Shown here: positions 24,701 to 32,807 of the stretch, in pieces | How positions within the stretch are numbered: the first letter of the stretch is position 1 | Layout of the letters: every line of letters starts with the position of its first letter | DNA from: a bacterium | GTDB lineage: Bacteria; Bacteroidota; Bacteroidia; Bacteroidales; Muribaculaceae | Length of the DNA: 36,082 nucleotides | Direction: 5' to 3' | Assembly (NCBI GenBank): GCA_004561555.1 | Contig: SFVH01000012.1 | Coordinates: 1-36,082, forward strand | Position numbers and translations under genes: made by a program | The notes under the pieces: generated by a model | The model's input: the letters and a program-made list of their open reading frames with translations, nothing else | Databases searched by the model: none | What the model was told of the DNA's origin: nothing

Positions 24701-27106
24701 AGGCTCTATAGTGAGACTCGAAGGCTTGTCGATAACCACCGCTACAGCCTCCGGAGCGGATGTATACACTGTGAAGCTATGTGCAGGAACCTTAAACGAT
24801 GCCACAATGACTCCCTCGCGATAGAAAGTCACCATTCGCTCAGAGGAGTCGGGATTGAAAGCCACATAGGTGTAGGAACCGTTGTTGTGGTAAGCCGATG
24901 CTGTGGGTGTATCGGCATGAACAGCAAAGTCGCGGTCGCCATAGGTGAGGTGACTGTGAGTGATATAATAGGTTATGCCCCCGGTATCGATAGCTCGTGC
25001 CACATTCTGATTGGCATCCCACATCTCATCAAAAATCTTTGCCACGGCAGGAGCATCAAAGCGTTGCTGATAGGACAACACAACATTGCCCAAGCCCGAA
25101 TCCTTGCTTAGCGCCGACTCGCCATCTGCAAGATTGCCGGTCACCCATCCGCCTATTTCTTTGGATTCCCACATCTTCTCGTAGTCCCAACGTGCAAAGT
25201 CAAGGTCTTCGCTAAGATAGTCCAAGCACGGCGATATGGGCATCCATTGGATGGAATGCATCCACACGTGGTCGCCCGAAAACCATGTCCACCATCCGAT
25301 GCCGGCGGCGGTGAGGTTGGTACACCATGGCTTGGTGTATAGTCCGTTGGCGGTGTTTTGGTGGTCGCGGTCAAACCAATATTCAGCCACTCCCTTTGAT
25401 TCGGTTACCCAACCGAAGATGCCGGCATCACGCATCGCCTTGTCGCCTAAAGCCACACCGAGAAGGTAAATGCCTCCCCATCCTTGCATTGCTTCCGATG
25501 TCGATTCCTGCCCGTTTCCATTGCCGGCATTCCCCAGCCCTCCGGCGTAGGAGTGTCCGCTCCATGGAGTGAAAGTGCGGAACAGGGGGAAACGGTGGTC
25601 GTCGCGCTCCCAGTTGGCATAGTCTTTAGCAATGAGTCGCAACATCTCGCCATAGCGCTGGCAGAAGTCTTCATCCACCATAGCGAGCAATGCTCCGGCG
25701 TAAGTGAAATAGCCGTAATGAAAATGGTGGTCGTTGAAGGTGTCGCTATCGTAGCTGGTGTCGTAACCCACGAGTGCGCCCCAACGGTCGTAGCGTGCAA
25801 AGAAGCGCTGCTTTTCGCCGGGAGTATATGTGAGCCAGTCTTCCATCACCGTGCGGAGGCGGTTGCGACACATCTCAAACAATTCCGTTTCTCCCATTTC
25901 TTTAGCGAAAGTCATATAGAGAGCCATCTGTGTCAATCCCTTACCACCCCAATAAGTGTCGGCACCAAAGCCTCCGCTCTTGGCATAATCCGTAATTATT
26001 TGCTTCATGCGCTCGCGGTTATAGGGATTATCAATATTGTCGTGAGTGCCGGGAGCGGCAAACCAAGGGAGAATGCCGCTAAACGAGTAGGAGGTGACAA
26101 ACTCATTACCTGTGGCTATCTTCATCAATCCTCGCGGTGTGGCATAGGTGATGTCGCCAAAAGAGGGTTTGGTAATAGAATTTTTATAATGATGGGGCAA
26201 GAATCCTTGCATCACCGAGAGGTTAGCATCACCGTTGAGGTTCTCGCTGTCGATACGCCATGAAGAAGTCATAATGCCCGAAGTCTCGTTATAGCTCCAA
26301 TCCACCGTTGTGGCTCGTGGCACAACAGGGGCATAGTAGGCATATTCGTCAAGACAGTCAGTCGCCGGTAGTATGGCAATAGATAGATATTGTGGTGTGT
26401 GAGAGGTAAACGACAGCGAGATATCGCCCTCGTCGGCATAGTCGACGACAGTGCCTTCGGGCATATACAATCCGTAGACATCGCTACCTATAGTTACTGC
26501 CATGCGATTGCCTTCGTAAGGCAACTCGATGGCATTGCCGTGACAGTCGGAGAGAGTGCCATCGGCAATATTTATCAGCAGGTCAAGATTGTCCGGCTCA
26601 ATCCACGTGAAAGGCATCCCTTGAGCCATTGTCACATCCATCGATTTCTCACCGTCGGCAAGCCGCATCTTCACATGCCAGTCGCTCCAATCCCAAGCAT
26701 CGGCATGGTCGGGTCGAAACTTCTTGCCCTTGACAGTGATTTTAGTGTCCCACTTCATCTCACATCCATCACTACTCCAATGGTTGGGATGTGCCACGAA
26801 GATGCCGTAGCCTTCGGCTTTCACCACTTGTGGATACGACCAAAGTACGCCACTGTAGGCATCAACGAGCATATATGTCCACCAATCGTTGGTGGGAAGA
26901 GGTTGTCCCTCACACTCCGGATTGACGTAGATGTGGCGTGTTTCCATAAAGCGGCTTTTGTCGCCGCCGTGTTGGTCGGTTTTTGATTTAAAGAGGGGGG
27001 TGTATTCCGCATAACTTCCGCTCCCCACTGCTACCGGATTTTGAGCCATAGCAGATATCGAAAAAGCTAAAAATGCGGATGCTATATATGTTTTCTTTGC
27101 TGTCAT
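21773..27106 (-). CDS. GH81 endo-beta-1,3-glucanase with F5/8C modules and T9SS sorting domain
   Basis: With the start at 27106 the protein has 1777 residues and a signal peptide (TAKKTYIASAFLAFSISAMAQ). The GH81 catalytic part spans about 35-780: PLPTNDWWTYMLVDAYSG near the start, DHHFHYGYFTYAGALL near 455-470 and QESTSEAMQGWGGIYLLG near 530-550 fit the GH81 acidic active site. Substrates of the family are beta-1,3-glucans such as fungal wall glucan, laminarin or callose. Three F5/8C (discoidin) modules lie at about 955-1085, 1260-1390 and 1565-1695, separated by Ig-like Big domains with a repeated DQYG motif. A T9SS type A sorting domain (about 1710-1777, ending CRKVTLH) marks it as SprA cargo. 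An upstream ATG at 27130 would place residues before the signal peptide and abut a hairpin. No SusC/D pair is present. Confidence 0.9.
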   Translation of the reverse strand: MTAKKTYIASAFLAFSISAMAQNPVAVGSGSYAEYTPLFKSKTDQHGGDKSRFMETRHIYVNPECEGQPLPTNDWWTYMLVDAYSGVLWSYPQVVKAEGYGIFVAHPNHWSSDGCEMKWDTKITVKGKKFRPDHADAWDWSDWHVKMRLADGEKSMDVTMAQGMPFTWIEPDNLDLLINIADGTLSDCHGNAIELPYEGNRMAVTIGSDVYGLYMPEGTVVDYADEGDISLSFTSHTPQYLSIAILPATDCLDEYAYYAPVVPRATTVDWSYNETSGIMTSSWRIDSENLNGDANLSVMQGFLPHHYKNSITKPSFGDITYATPRGLMKIATGNEFVTSYSFSGILPWFAAPGTHDNIDNPYNRERMKQIITDYAKSGGFGADTYWGGKGLTQMALYMTFAKEMGETELFEMCRNRLRTVMEDWLTYTPGEKQRFFARYDRWGALVGYDTSYDSDTFNDHHFHYGYFTYAGALLAMVDEDFCQRYGEMLRLIAKDYANWERDDHRFPLFRTFTPWSGHSYAGGLGNAGNGNGQESTSEAMQGWGGIYLLGVALGDKAMRDAGIFGWVTESKGVAEYWFDRDHQNTANGLYTKPWCTNLTAAGIGWWTWFSGDHVWMHSIQWMPISPCLDYLSEDLDFARWDYEKMWESKEIGGWVTGNLADGESALSKDSGLGNVVLSYQQRFDAPAVAKIFDEMWDANQNVARAIDTGGITYYITHSHLTYGDRDFAVHADTPTASAYHNNGSYTYVAFNPDSSERMVTFYREGVIVASFKVPAHSFTVYTSAPEAVAVVIDKPSSLTIEPHSAIALSGKIIDQYGATIDGITPEWTCTSGGTITPDGVFTAGSGSIDNCMVTATYGNLSTTLSLRIGNKPVATDIAITPTTEYAEVGSTVEFTLKASDQYGDAIYLPRSWVIEKDGVSITSDSILCTTTPGIYTIKAITAEKTLTHSIYITPKMPNLALGKTVTASSEENAGTLKGNAVDGNPSTRWGSEHTDNEWLAVDLGATMYVDAVSCLWEAAYASSYEVQTSDNGTEWTTAAIATGAANATVTTDIRQNTRHIRIKGISRATTYGYSLYELQVTGIDPNNDASALLGLDIVSPKTLVKAGESYALSAKGFDGVGNAMEMSNVAWNITEGDGTITADGLYMPEGYGIAKVTATAQGLSVSREFIVEEAITARTIEMSPALAEITPGESLTFEICAYDQFSVEINSPEVTFSCADHPEWLSGATFTPMTTGHFEVTATIGSLSTTAQITVADFSDVNLALNKKVYASSYEDNSTLPQFAVDGDLSTRWGSSFEDNQFLVVDLGDIYVLNNVMIDWNSGAWATAYRIEVSKDEDKWTKVVEAEGVASGKAVHQLEAVAGRYVRIYCTTRANGYGSCINELSVYGSAVYTNPTPTTIRVIPSTEQTLCVGDKMKMQAVVIDQYGIDCTTDNSPTWSVDGDAVTIATDGMVTAVKEGTATVKAHCGTLTASIAVVVRPERYVAGLQIEPGIIEMEVNASKAIVAHITDQYGEVMDLTPSWSIPQGLTIAEGILTATAVGEYTLTASYADFTATAKVTVIPTLTENIALKKTIKGSHSEGILSAANDGNAGTRWISNAESNEAAWIEIDLGDTYHILRSNILWERAAAGDYQLLVSDDGATWTTVMEVSGLNDTGADRTDETSTDAYGRYVRLNMTKRATAWAYSIWEWQLFGTLNKGGNPSGMISINDVEATPRIITTCNQVKVIGDAVAVKIYNTAGTMITYAKGACCIALTPGVYIVVVESNTSTICRKVTLH

Positions 27107-27128
27107 TGTTAAAGGAGTGTTAAAAAAC

Positions 27129-27170
27129 AAAATGTCTCCGCCGCAAATGCGATGACGACGGAGACATTTT
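27129..27170 (-). terminator. Terminator-like hairpin between the F5/8C gene and the GH81 gene
   Basis: AAAATGTCTCCG (27129-27140) and CGGAGACATTTT (27159-27170) form a perfect 12-bp stem with an 18-nt loop that can pair further (CCGC/GCGA). On the minus strand it is followed by TGTTTTTT. It lies 34 nt past the F5/8C stop and only 22 nt before the GH81 ATG. Confidence 0.75.
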
Positions 27171-27204
27171 TTACCTAAAACATTCTTTTACTATTTTGGG
27201 GAAA

Positions 27205-29361
27205 TTACTTAATTACTTTCTTCACTATTGTCGCACCGTTTTCGTCGACCATTTTCACGATATAAGCTCCGTGAGCAAGGTGGCGAATGTCGAGCGAACG
27301 AGTGCTTGCAGCCTCTTCTACAGTCGTGCCGTTGAGGCTGTAAACAGTGATGGTTGACGGCTTGGAAACGGAGATGATGCCGTTAGCTATATTGATGGCA
27401 TTGTCGTTGGTAAACGTTAGCAAAGCGGCATCACTGGTGGTGCCATCGATGTCATAAACGTAAAGCTCCATGAGTTTTGTGCCATAGCCGGTAGATGCTT
27501 TTGTACAGTTGATTTTCACATAGCGTGCTTTGTCGCCGTCGAAAGCAAAATAGTCTTTACGGAATTCTTGTTTTGCAGGCTTGTCGTAGGTGGCGGCAAC
27601 GATATAATCAACACCGTTGAGCGATGTTTCTACAGTGTATCGGCATGAGTTTGCACCTTCCCATGAAAGAGCCACAACATAGAGATTGTATTCTTTGCCA
27701 AGGTCTACAGCGAGCCAAGCGTCGTAAGTATGGTCGACTGTCCCGGCAGGCTCGACCACACCCCAAAGGTTGGTGTTGTTGTCTACACCATCGACAGCCC
27801 CGTCTTCTTTAGAGTCGCCGGTACGTTCGCCTTCGCAAGCAGTCACCGATTTGCCGGTAGCAAGATTCTCACCCTTGGGGTCAACAACGGTAACGGTCAC
27901 TTCGTTGGATGTAACGTCACCTATTGTATACGACACGGTATATTCCCCGGCTTCAGAAGCTGAAAGAACATTGTTGATTATTGTCGCATTGCTGCAATTA
28001 TACGTTCCGAGAAGAGTTGAGATGTCATAAATGCCACCAAATTGGTCATAGCCGGTAGCTGTGAAGGTAAAGTCGCCTGCAGGTTGACATTCTTTATCCA
28101 CAGTGAGTTTTATTGATGAAAGTACTGTAGCTGAGTTGGAATATACTTCAAGTTCGCGGAGTTTGATGCCGTATTGTGTGGCAGCCTTTGTGGCATGAAG
28201 TTTTACATAGCGTGCAAGAATAGCTTCTTCCTGTAATAACCAGTCGTTGCGGTTAATCATACCGGCACCATTGGTTACTTTAAATGCCTCGAGAGCCTCG
28301 CCATATGTGATGTTGTCGTTAGAGAATGTCACAGTATAGTCGGCTGCTGAAGCGCCCTCCCACCATGTGTGCACGCAGTTGATGTTACATTCTACGCCAA
28401 GGTCGATTACGATTTCTGTTTCATATTCATTATTGGTAGATTCGTTATTGTGGGGTGTAATCCACATTGTGTCCAAGCCGTCGATGGCATTTTGCGGATT
28501 CTCGCTACCTTCGGTTGCCGAAACCACTGTCTTGTTTAATGCGAGGTTGGCTCCCTCAGCAATGATGTTGAATGTCAATTCGTTAGATGTAATATCTCCG
28601 ATTTTCGCTTTTACGGTGTAGGTACCCCGGTTTTCCACTGTCAGCACATTGCCAATAATAGAGGCGCCTTCGCTTACTATCCATTGCATTGCCGCTTGTT
28701 CTTCCGATGTAAGAGTGTAGTTTACATCATATTGGTCTTTAAAGGAGGTATTGATGGTGAATGATTGAGAGGTAGAGCCTTCGGTGTTGTCACATGAAAG
28801 TGTGATTTTTGAAAGTTTTGCCACTTCTTCCGGGCTGTCATATACACTAAATTCCCAGAAGCTGTTGCCCCACACAGTGCCACGCTCGATACATTCGATA
28901 GCCACATATCGACCTTTAGTGCCGGAAGTTACTTCCACAATCTGTGATTGCAAATAGCTTTCTTGAGTCACGTCAGCCACCATTGTCCACCCTGCATCGG
29001 TGAAGTCGTTTGTCAAGGTTGATGCTTGACTGTCATCGCCATACACATTGTCTTTAAGGTTGTTAATCATAGATTGAGTCAGCTCATCGGCTACATAAAT
29101 CTTAAAATGCTTAGTGAATGCACCTTCCCACATTATCTTTACATGGTCGATGTCATGAGATGCTTCCAAATCGACATAAAACCATTGATGGTCGTATGAC
29201 GATGATTCCCAACGAGTGCCTGTGTTGCCGTCAACAGCTAATGCCGATATACCTGAAGATGCATCAGTCGGTTTGTTGAGTGCAATATTGGTGGCTGCAG
29301 ACGCGCTAAGTGTGCCGAGTGCCATCAATGCCAAACAAATAGTAACGTTTCTAAAATTCAT
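27205..29361 (-). CDS. Secreted three-module F5/8C (discoidin) protein with T9SS sorting domain
   Basis: The 718-aa protein has a signal peptide (MNFRNVTICLALMALGTLSASA) and three galactose-binding-like F5/8C domains at about 23-182, 272-410 and 500-640. Each opens with NxALNK/NLATGK and contains VDGxxxTRW or an equivalent. They are joined by two Ig-like domains (about 185-270 and 412-497) with DQYD/DQFG motifs. The C-terminus (about 650-718, ending GAYIVKMVDENGATIVKKVIK in family style) is a T9SS type A sorting domain. No catalytic domain is visible. The modules resemble those of the adjacent GH81 enzyme, so I infer a glycan-binding companion exported by the same route. Confidence 0.85.
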   Translation of the reverse strand: MNFRNVTICLALMALGTLSASAATNIALNKPTDASSGISALAVDGNTGTRWESSSYDHQWFYVDLEASHDIDHVKIMWEGAFTKHFKIYVADELTQSMINNLKDNVYGDDSQASTLTNDFTDAGWTMVADVTQESYLQSQIVEVTSGTKGRYVAIECIERGTVWGNSFWEFSVYDSPEEVAKLSKITLSCDNTEGSTSQSFTINTSFKDQYDVNYTLTSEEQAAMQWIVSEGASIIGNVLTVENRGTYTVKAKIGDITSNELTFNIIAEGANLALNKTVVSATEGSENPQNAIDGLDTMWITPHNNESTNNEYETEIVIDLGVECNINCVHTWWEGASAADYTVTFSNDNITYGEALEAFKVTNGAGMINRNDWLLQEEAILARYVKLHATKAATQYGIKLRELEVYSNSATVLSSIKLTVDKECQPAGDFTFTATGYDQFGGIYDISTLLGTYNCSNATIINNVLSASEAGEYTVSYTIGDVTSNEVTVTVVDPKGENLATGKSVTACEGERTGDSKEDGAVDGVDNNTNLWGVVEPAGTVDHTYDAWLAVDLGKEYNLYVVALSWEGANSCRYTVETSLNGVDYIVAATYDKPAKQEFRKDYFAFDGDKARYVKINCTKASTGYGTKLMELYVYDIDGTTSDAALLTFTNDNAINIANGIISVSKPSTITVYSLNGTTVEEAASTRSLDIRHLAHGAYIVKMVDENGATIVKKVIK

Positions 29362-29419
29362 AGTAATTAATTTTATGATGTTTGTAAAAATTGTTGATTT
29401 CTTTTGTTTTTCGACAATG

Positions 29420-29427
29420 CAAAGTTA
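29420..29427 (-). promoter_or_regulatory. -7 box upstream of the F5/8C gene
   Basis: TAACTTTG on the minus strand (29427-29420) matches the -7 consensus, giving a leader of about 55 nt. No TTTG is found at the expected -33 distance, so this promoter may need an activator. Confidence 0.45.
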
Positions 29428-29680
29428 TATATGAGGAATACTATTCACCTCACATTTAATTTCACTAAAACTCAACAAAACAAAATTTATAGTTAGATAT
29501 TAAAGACGTTAATTAATTGATAGCCAATTGTATAATAAAAATTTATGTTGTATAACAATTTTCATTTACTGAATTTTTACCTCAACAATGAAATTATTAT
29601 CCCAAAAATACTATTATATGTGTTTGCATATTTTGATGAAATAATATTATGCCATTAGCAAGCAAAAAGAAGTTTTATGC

Positions 29681-29712
29681 TTTGTTTTTTTCGTAATAAA
29701 AAAGTAAATTTG
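29681..29712 (+). promoter_or_regulatory. Bacteroidota-type promoter for the NlpC/P60 operon
   Basis: TTTG (29681-29684), 20 nt, then TAAATTTG (29705-29712). Transcription would start near 29717, about 17 nt before the ATG at 29734. Confidence 0.75.
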
Positions 29713-29733
29713 CGATAAATAATCCTTGAGGCA

Positions 29734-30885
29734 ATGAAACTGAAAATTAGTATTCTTTTGATTTTTATTTTGATGGTTACCGCTGTCGCTTTTGCGCAAG
29801 CAAGAAATGCTGCTGATGTGGTGGCACAAGTAAAAAAGGAGTTTGCCCCCGACACTCGGGTAGCTGTTTGGACAGTAAAAGCCGGCAATGAGCGTGTGGC
29901 AACAATTTCAGGAGAGGTGGATAATCCGAGGGCAAAAGATGCTCTGATATCTCGTCTCGAGGCAGAGGGTATAACCTATCGAGACAAGGTAAAAGTGCTT
30001 CCAGACGGGTCGGTTGCCGAGAAGTGGGCGGTGGTGTCTATCTCTGTAGCTTGTCTTCGTGCTGAGCCTCGCAGTGGTTCAGAACTATCTTCGCAAGCGA
30101 TTATGGGCACTCCGATGCGTGTGCTTAAGAAAGAAAACGGGATGCTGATGGTGCAGACCCCGGATGGATATATAGGTTACATGACCGAAAGCTCGATGCG
30201 TCTGATGAGCGATGAGGAGTTTGAAGCATGGAAGGTTTCGCCGCGTGTGGCTGTAACTGTGAGAGAAACAGAGATGTATGCTACACCTAAAGTGGATGCG
30301 AAAAACATCGTTTCCGACCTTTTGTTGGGAAATGTGCTTGAACAAATAGGCGAGAAAGGCGGTTATTATTTGGTAAAAACTGCCGACTCTCGTGAAGGCT
30401 ATGTCAAAAAATCCGATGTCGAGAAGTTTGATGTATGGGCTGACCAAAGTTTTGATTATGCCAAAATTGAAGCTAATGCATTTGCTATGATGGGCAGACC
30501 ATATTTATGGGGTGGCATGTCAAGCAAGATGTCTGACTGTTCGGGATTTATGCGTACCATTTATTTTTCAAACGGCATTATCTTGCAAAGAGACGCTTCG
30601 CAGCAAGCTCTTACCGGTAAAAAGGTGAACTGGAAAAAGTGGCGTAGTGAGGCGCAAAAAGGTGACTTGATTTTTATTGGCACTAAAGCCGGCAAAGTAA
30701 CCCATGTGGCTATGTATATCGGTGACGGGAAATATATTCACAGTAGCGGTCGGATAAAGGTTAATAGTATGGACCCTGAAGCTTCCGACTACCTTGACTA
30801 TACTTTTATTTCGATGTCGAGAATTCAAGGAGAGGTGGGCACTCAAGGCATAATAGCAGTGAAAGACCATCCTTGGTATTTTTAA
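29734..30885 (+). CDS. Secreted NlpC/P60 peptidoglycan endopeptidase with SH3 domains
   Basis: The 383-aa protein has a signal peptide (LKISILLIFILMVTAVAFA, 2-20). A BON-like alpha/beta segment follows (about 25-90, RVATISGEVDNPRAKDALISRL). Two bacterial SH3-type domains lie at about 98-155 and 170-230, and a C40 (NlpC/P60) catalytic domain at about 240-383. The expected triad is Cys269 (SDCSGF), His324 (THVAMYIG) and His336 (YIHSSG). Such Bacteroidales enzymes cleave gamma-D-Glu-L-diamino acid bonds in peptidoglycan peptides, typically those with a free N-terminal L-Ala. The next gene is a dipeptide epimerase acting on the L-Ala-D-Glu this cleavage would release, which supports the call. Confidence 0.9.
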   Translation: MKLKISILLIFILMVTAVAFAQARNAADVVAQVKKEFAPDTRVAVWTVKAGNERVATISGEVDNPRAKDALISRLEAEGITYRDKVKVLPDGSVAEKWAVVSISVACLRAEPRSGSELSSQAIMGTPMRVLKKENGMLMVQTPDGYIGYMTESSMRLMSDEEFEAWKVSPRVAVTVRETEMYATPKVDAKNIVSDLLLGNVLEQIGEKGGYYLVKTADSREGYVKKSDVEKFDVWADQSFDYAKIEANAFAMMGRPYLWGGMSSKMSDCSGFMRTIYFSNGIILQRDASQQALTGKKVNWKKWRSEAQKGDLIFIGTKAGKVTHVAMYIGDGKYIHSSGRIKVNSMDPEASDYLDYTFISMSRIQGEVGTQGIIAVKDHPWYF

Positions 30886-30912
30886 TAAGTAAATTGGAAT
30901 AATTATATATTT

Positions 30913-32043
30913 ATGGACCGAAGAAAATTTTTAAAAGGTACTGCACTCGGATTGATAGCCGTGTCGGCGCCTGTTTCGCTCTCCGCCGGCAACGAGCCGG
31001 TGAGAAAGGTGGCTAAAAGCGGACGGCTAAATCTTTCTTATAAACCAAACGAGTTGCGGTTGCGCCATGCGTTTAACTTGGCTCGCAATAGTCGCACCAC
31101 CACTCCCGATGTGTTGGTAGAATTGGAATATGACGGAATCATTGGATATGGAGAGGCTTCGATGCCTCCTTATCTGGGCGAATCAATAGAGTCTGTGTGT
31201 AAGTTCCTTTCTATGCTCGACTTGCAACAATTTTCTGACCCTTTCCGTATAGAAGAGATTCTATCTTATGTTGACGGAGTGATGCCCGATAATCGTGCGG
31301 CAAAAGCTTCTGTCGATATCGCTCTTCACGACTTGCTCGGGAAAATTATGGGACAACCATGGTATAAGATTTGGGGATTGTCGCCCGAAAAAACTCCAAA
31401 CACCTCATTTACTATCGGCATTGATAAGCCCGATGTGGTGCGCCAAAAGGTGGAAGAGGCTGCTCCATATAAGGTATTAAAAGTGAAAATGGGTCTTGAC
31501 AATGACAAAGAGCTTGTGGAAATTATTCGTTCGATGACCGACCGTCCGCTGTGTGTTGATGCAAATCAAGGATGGACCGATAAGGAGAAAGCTCTGGAAA
31601 TGTGCTATTGGCTGAAAGAGAGAGGGTGTATGTTTGTCGAACAGCCATTTGACAAGAAGATGATTGACGAGACGGCATGGCTTCGCGAGCGTAGTCCGTT
31701 GCCAATTATTGCCGATGAGTTTTTGCAACGTTTGCCTGATGTGATGCGCGCTTATCAAGTGTACGACGGAATAAACATCAAATTGATGAAGAGCACAGGT
31801 ATGCACGAAGCTTACAAGATGGCTGTGCTTGCCAAATCGCTCGGTATGAAATTGATGATTGGCTGTATGACTGAAACTTCTTGTGCCATCAGTGCCGCAG
31901 CTCAACTTGCCCCAATGGCGCAATGGGTGGATCTCGACGGCAATCTGTTGATTGCTAATGATAGCTTTGATGGGGTGAAAGTTATTGATGGTAAAATTAC
32001 TTTGTTTGACAAACCAGGACATGGGGCTACCCCAATAAAATAG
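30913..32043 (+). CDS. Dipeptide (L-Ala-D/L-Glu) epimerase, enolase superfamily, Tat-type signal
   Basis: The 376-aa protein is a muconate-lactonising-subgroup enolase-superfamily enzyme. Catalytic residues are in place: the KxK motif KVK at 190-192, metal ligands Asp216 (VDANQGW), Glu243 (FVEQPF) and Asp268 (IADEF), and Lys290 (INIKLMK) on the opposite face. Family members with these features epimerise L-Ala-D-Glu to L-Ala-L-Glu during murein peptide catabolism. The N-terminus DRRKFLKG followed by ALGLIAVSAPVSLSAG is a twin-arginine signal, so this copy is likely exported folded; the E. coli counterpart YcjG is cytoplasmic. It lies 27 nt after the NlpC/P60 gene and 14 nt before the nitroreductase, and shares their transcript. 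Confidence 0.88.
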   Translation: MDRRKFLKGTALGLIAVSAPVSLSAGNEPVRKVAKSGRLNLSYKPNELRLRHAFNLARNSRTTTPDVLVELEYDGIIGYGEASMPPYLGESIESVCKFLSMLDLQQFSDPFRIEEILSYVDGVMPDNRAAKASVDIALHDLLGKIMGQPWYKIWGLSPEKTPNTSFTIGIDKPDVVRQKVEEAAPYKVLKVKMGLDNDKELVEIIRSMTDRPLCVDANQGWTDKEKALEMCYWLKERGCMFVEQPFDKKMIDETAWLRERSPLPIIADEFLQRLPDVMRAYQVYDGINIKLMKSTGMHEAYKMAVLAKSLGMKLMIGCMTETSCAISAAAQLAPMAQWVDLDGNLLIANDSFDGVKVIDGKITLFDKPGHGATPIK

Positions 32044-32057
32044 TGGAGGATATATAA

Positions 32058-32807
32058 ATGAAAACAGTCAAAGAAACATTGTTGGAGCGTCGAAGCATTC
32101 GACGATATGAGCGTGATGCCATCCCGGCAGAAACGATGGAGTTTATATATGAGGCTATCCGCAACACTTCTACCAGTTATAACGGACAGCAATTTTCTGT
32201 AATAGATATTGATAATCAGGATATTAAAGAGCAACTTTTTGCTATTACCAACCAAAAGCAAATTAAAACTTGCAACCATTTCCTTGTGTTTTGTGCCGAC
32301 TTTAACAAGATATGGCAGGTGGCGGAGCGAAAGGGCCTTGAGATTCCGGAGTTTCAGTCGACTCTCGACGGAATTATGGTAGGGGTGATTGATGCGGCTC
32401 TTGCTATGCAGAATGCGCTTATTGCCGCATCATCTTGCGGTTTGGGTTGCTGTTGCATCGGCTATGCTCGCACTGCCGACCCGGAAGGCATAGCCAAAAT
32501 CTTAGGCATCCCCAAGGGTGTTTTTGTGGTGTGCGGCTTGGCTATCGGTGTGCCGCGTGAAATGCCTGACATGAAGCCCAAGCAGCCGTTATGTGCTGTC
32601 ATTCATCACAATAAGTATTCCGACAATTCGGCTATCGCAGATGCTCTTGTGGAATATGATAAGGAGATTACTCGATATAATCAAACTCGTAGCGGCTCTA
32701 CTTCGGATAATGATTGGTGTGACCATATCCTTGGTTATTATCGAGAAGCGTTGAATTATCACATTCTTGACTATCTTCGTGGTCAAGGTTTTGAGCCCAG
32801 AAAATAG
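32058..32807 (+). CDS. Nitroreductase family protein (NfsA/FRP-like)
   Basis: The 249-aa protein has the FMN-binding opening LLERRSIRRYERDAIP and TSTSYNGQQFSVI, and then LIAASSCGLGCCCIGYARTAD and VFVVCGLAIGVP, typical of the NADPH-dependent nitro/flavin reductase family of NfsA type. It probably reduces quinones, nitroaromatics or flavin in the cytoplasm; the natural substrate is not evident. The CGLGCCC cysteine cluster is unusual in density but sits in the normal dimer/FMN-proximal helix. It lies 14 nt after the epimerase, and the AlkD-like gene starts on the very next base after its TAG. Confidence 0.88.
   Translation: MKTVKETLLERRSIRRYERDAIPAETMEFIYEAIRNTSTSYNGQQFSVIDIDNQDIKEQLFAITNQKQIKTCNHFLVFCADFNKIWQVAERKGLEIPEFQSTLDGIMVGVIDAALAMQNALIAASSCGLGCCCIGYARTADPEGIAKILGIPKGVFVVCGLAIGVPREMPDMKPKQPLCAVIHHNKYSDNSAIADALVEYDKEITRYNQTRSGSTSDNDWCDHILGYYREALNYHILDYLRGQGFEPRK

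Larger units (their letters stand above)
29362..29733. other. AT-rich divergent intergenic region (372 nt)
   Basis: No gene is supportable here. The stretch holds the -7 box for the F5/8C gene on the minus strand and the promoter of the NlpC/P60 gene on the plus strand. Between them (about 29450-29640) is strongly AT-rich sequence with an imperfect inverted repeat (TTTCATT near 29560, AATGAAA near 29590). No terminator or RNA gene is recognised. Confidence 0.6.

Noticed and set aside
25484..26263. 259-codon plus-strand ORF opposite the GH81 gene
   Set aside because: The minus strand here encodes the GH81 catalytic domain with active-site motifs; the plus frame has no recognisable domain.
21773..29361. 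CRISPR array or tandem DNA repeats
   Set aside because: The recurring short words here encode a protein motif at irregular spacing; no regular repeat-spacer pattern exists in the window.
29655..29888. 77-codon minus-strand ORF overlapping the NlpC/P60 start
   Set aside because: It covers the promoter and signal-peptide region of the plus-strand gene and has no homology or start context.
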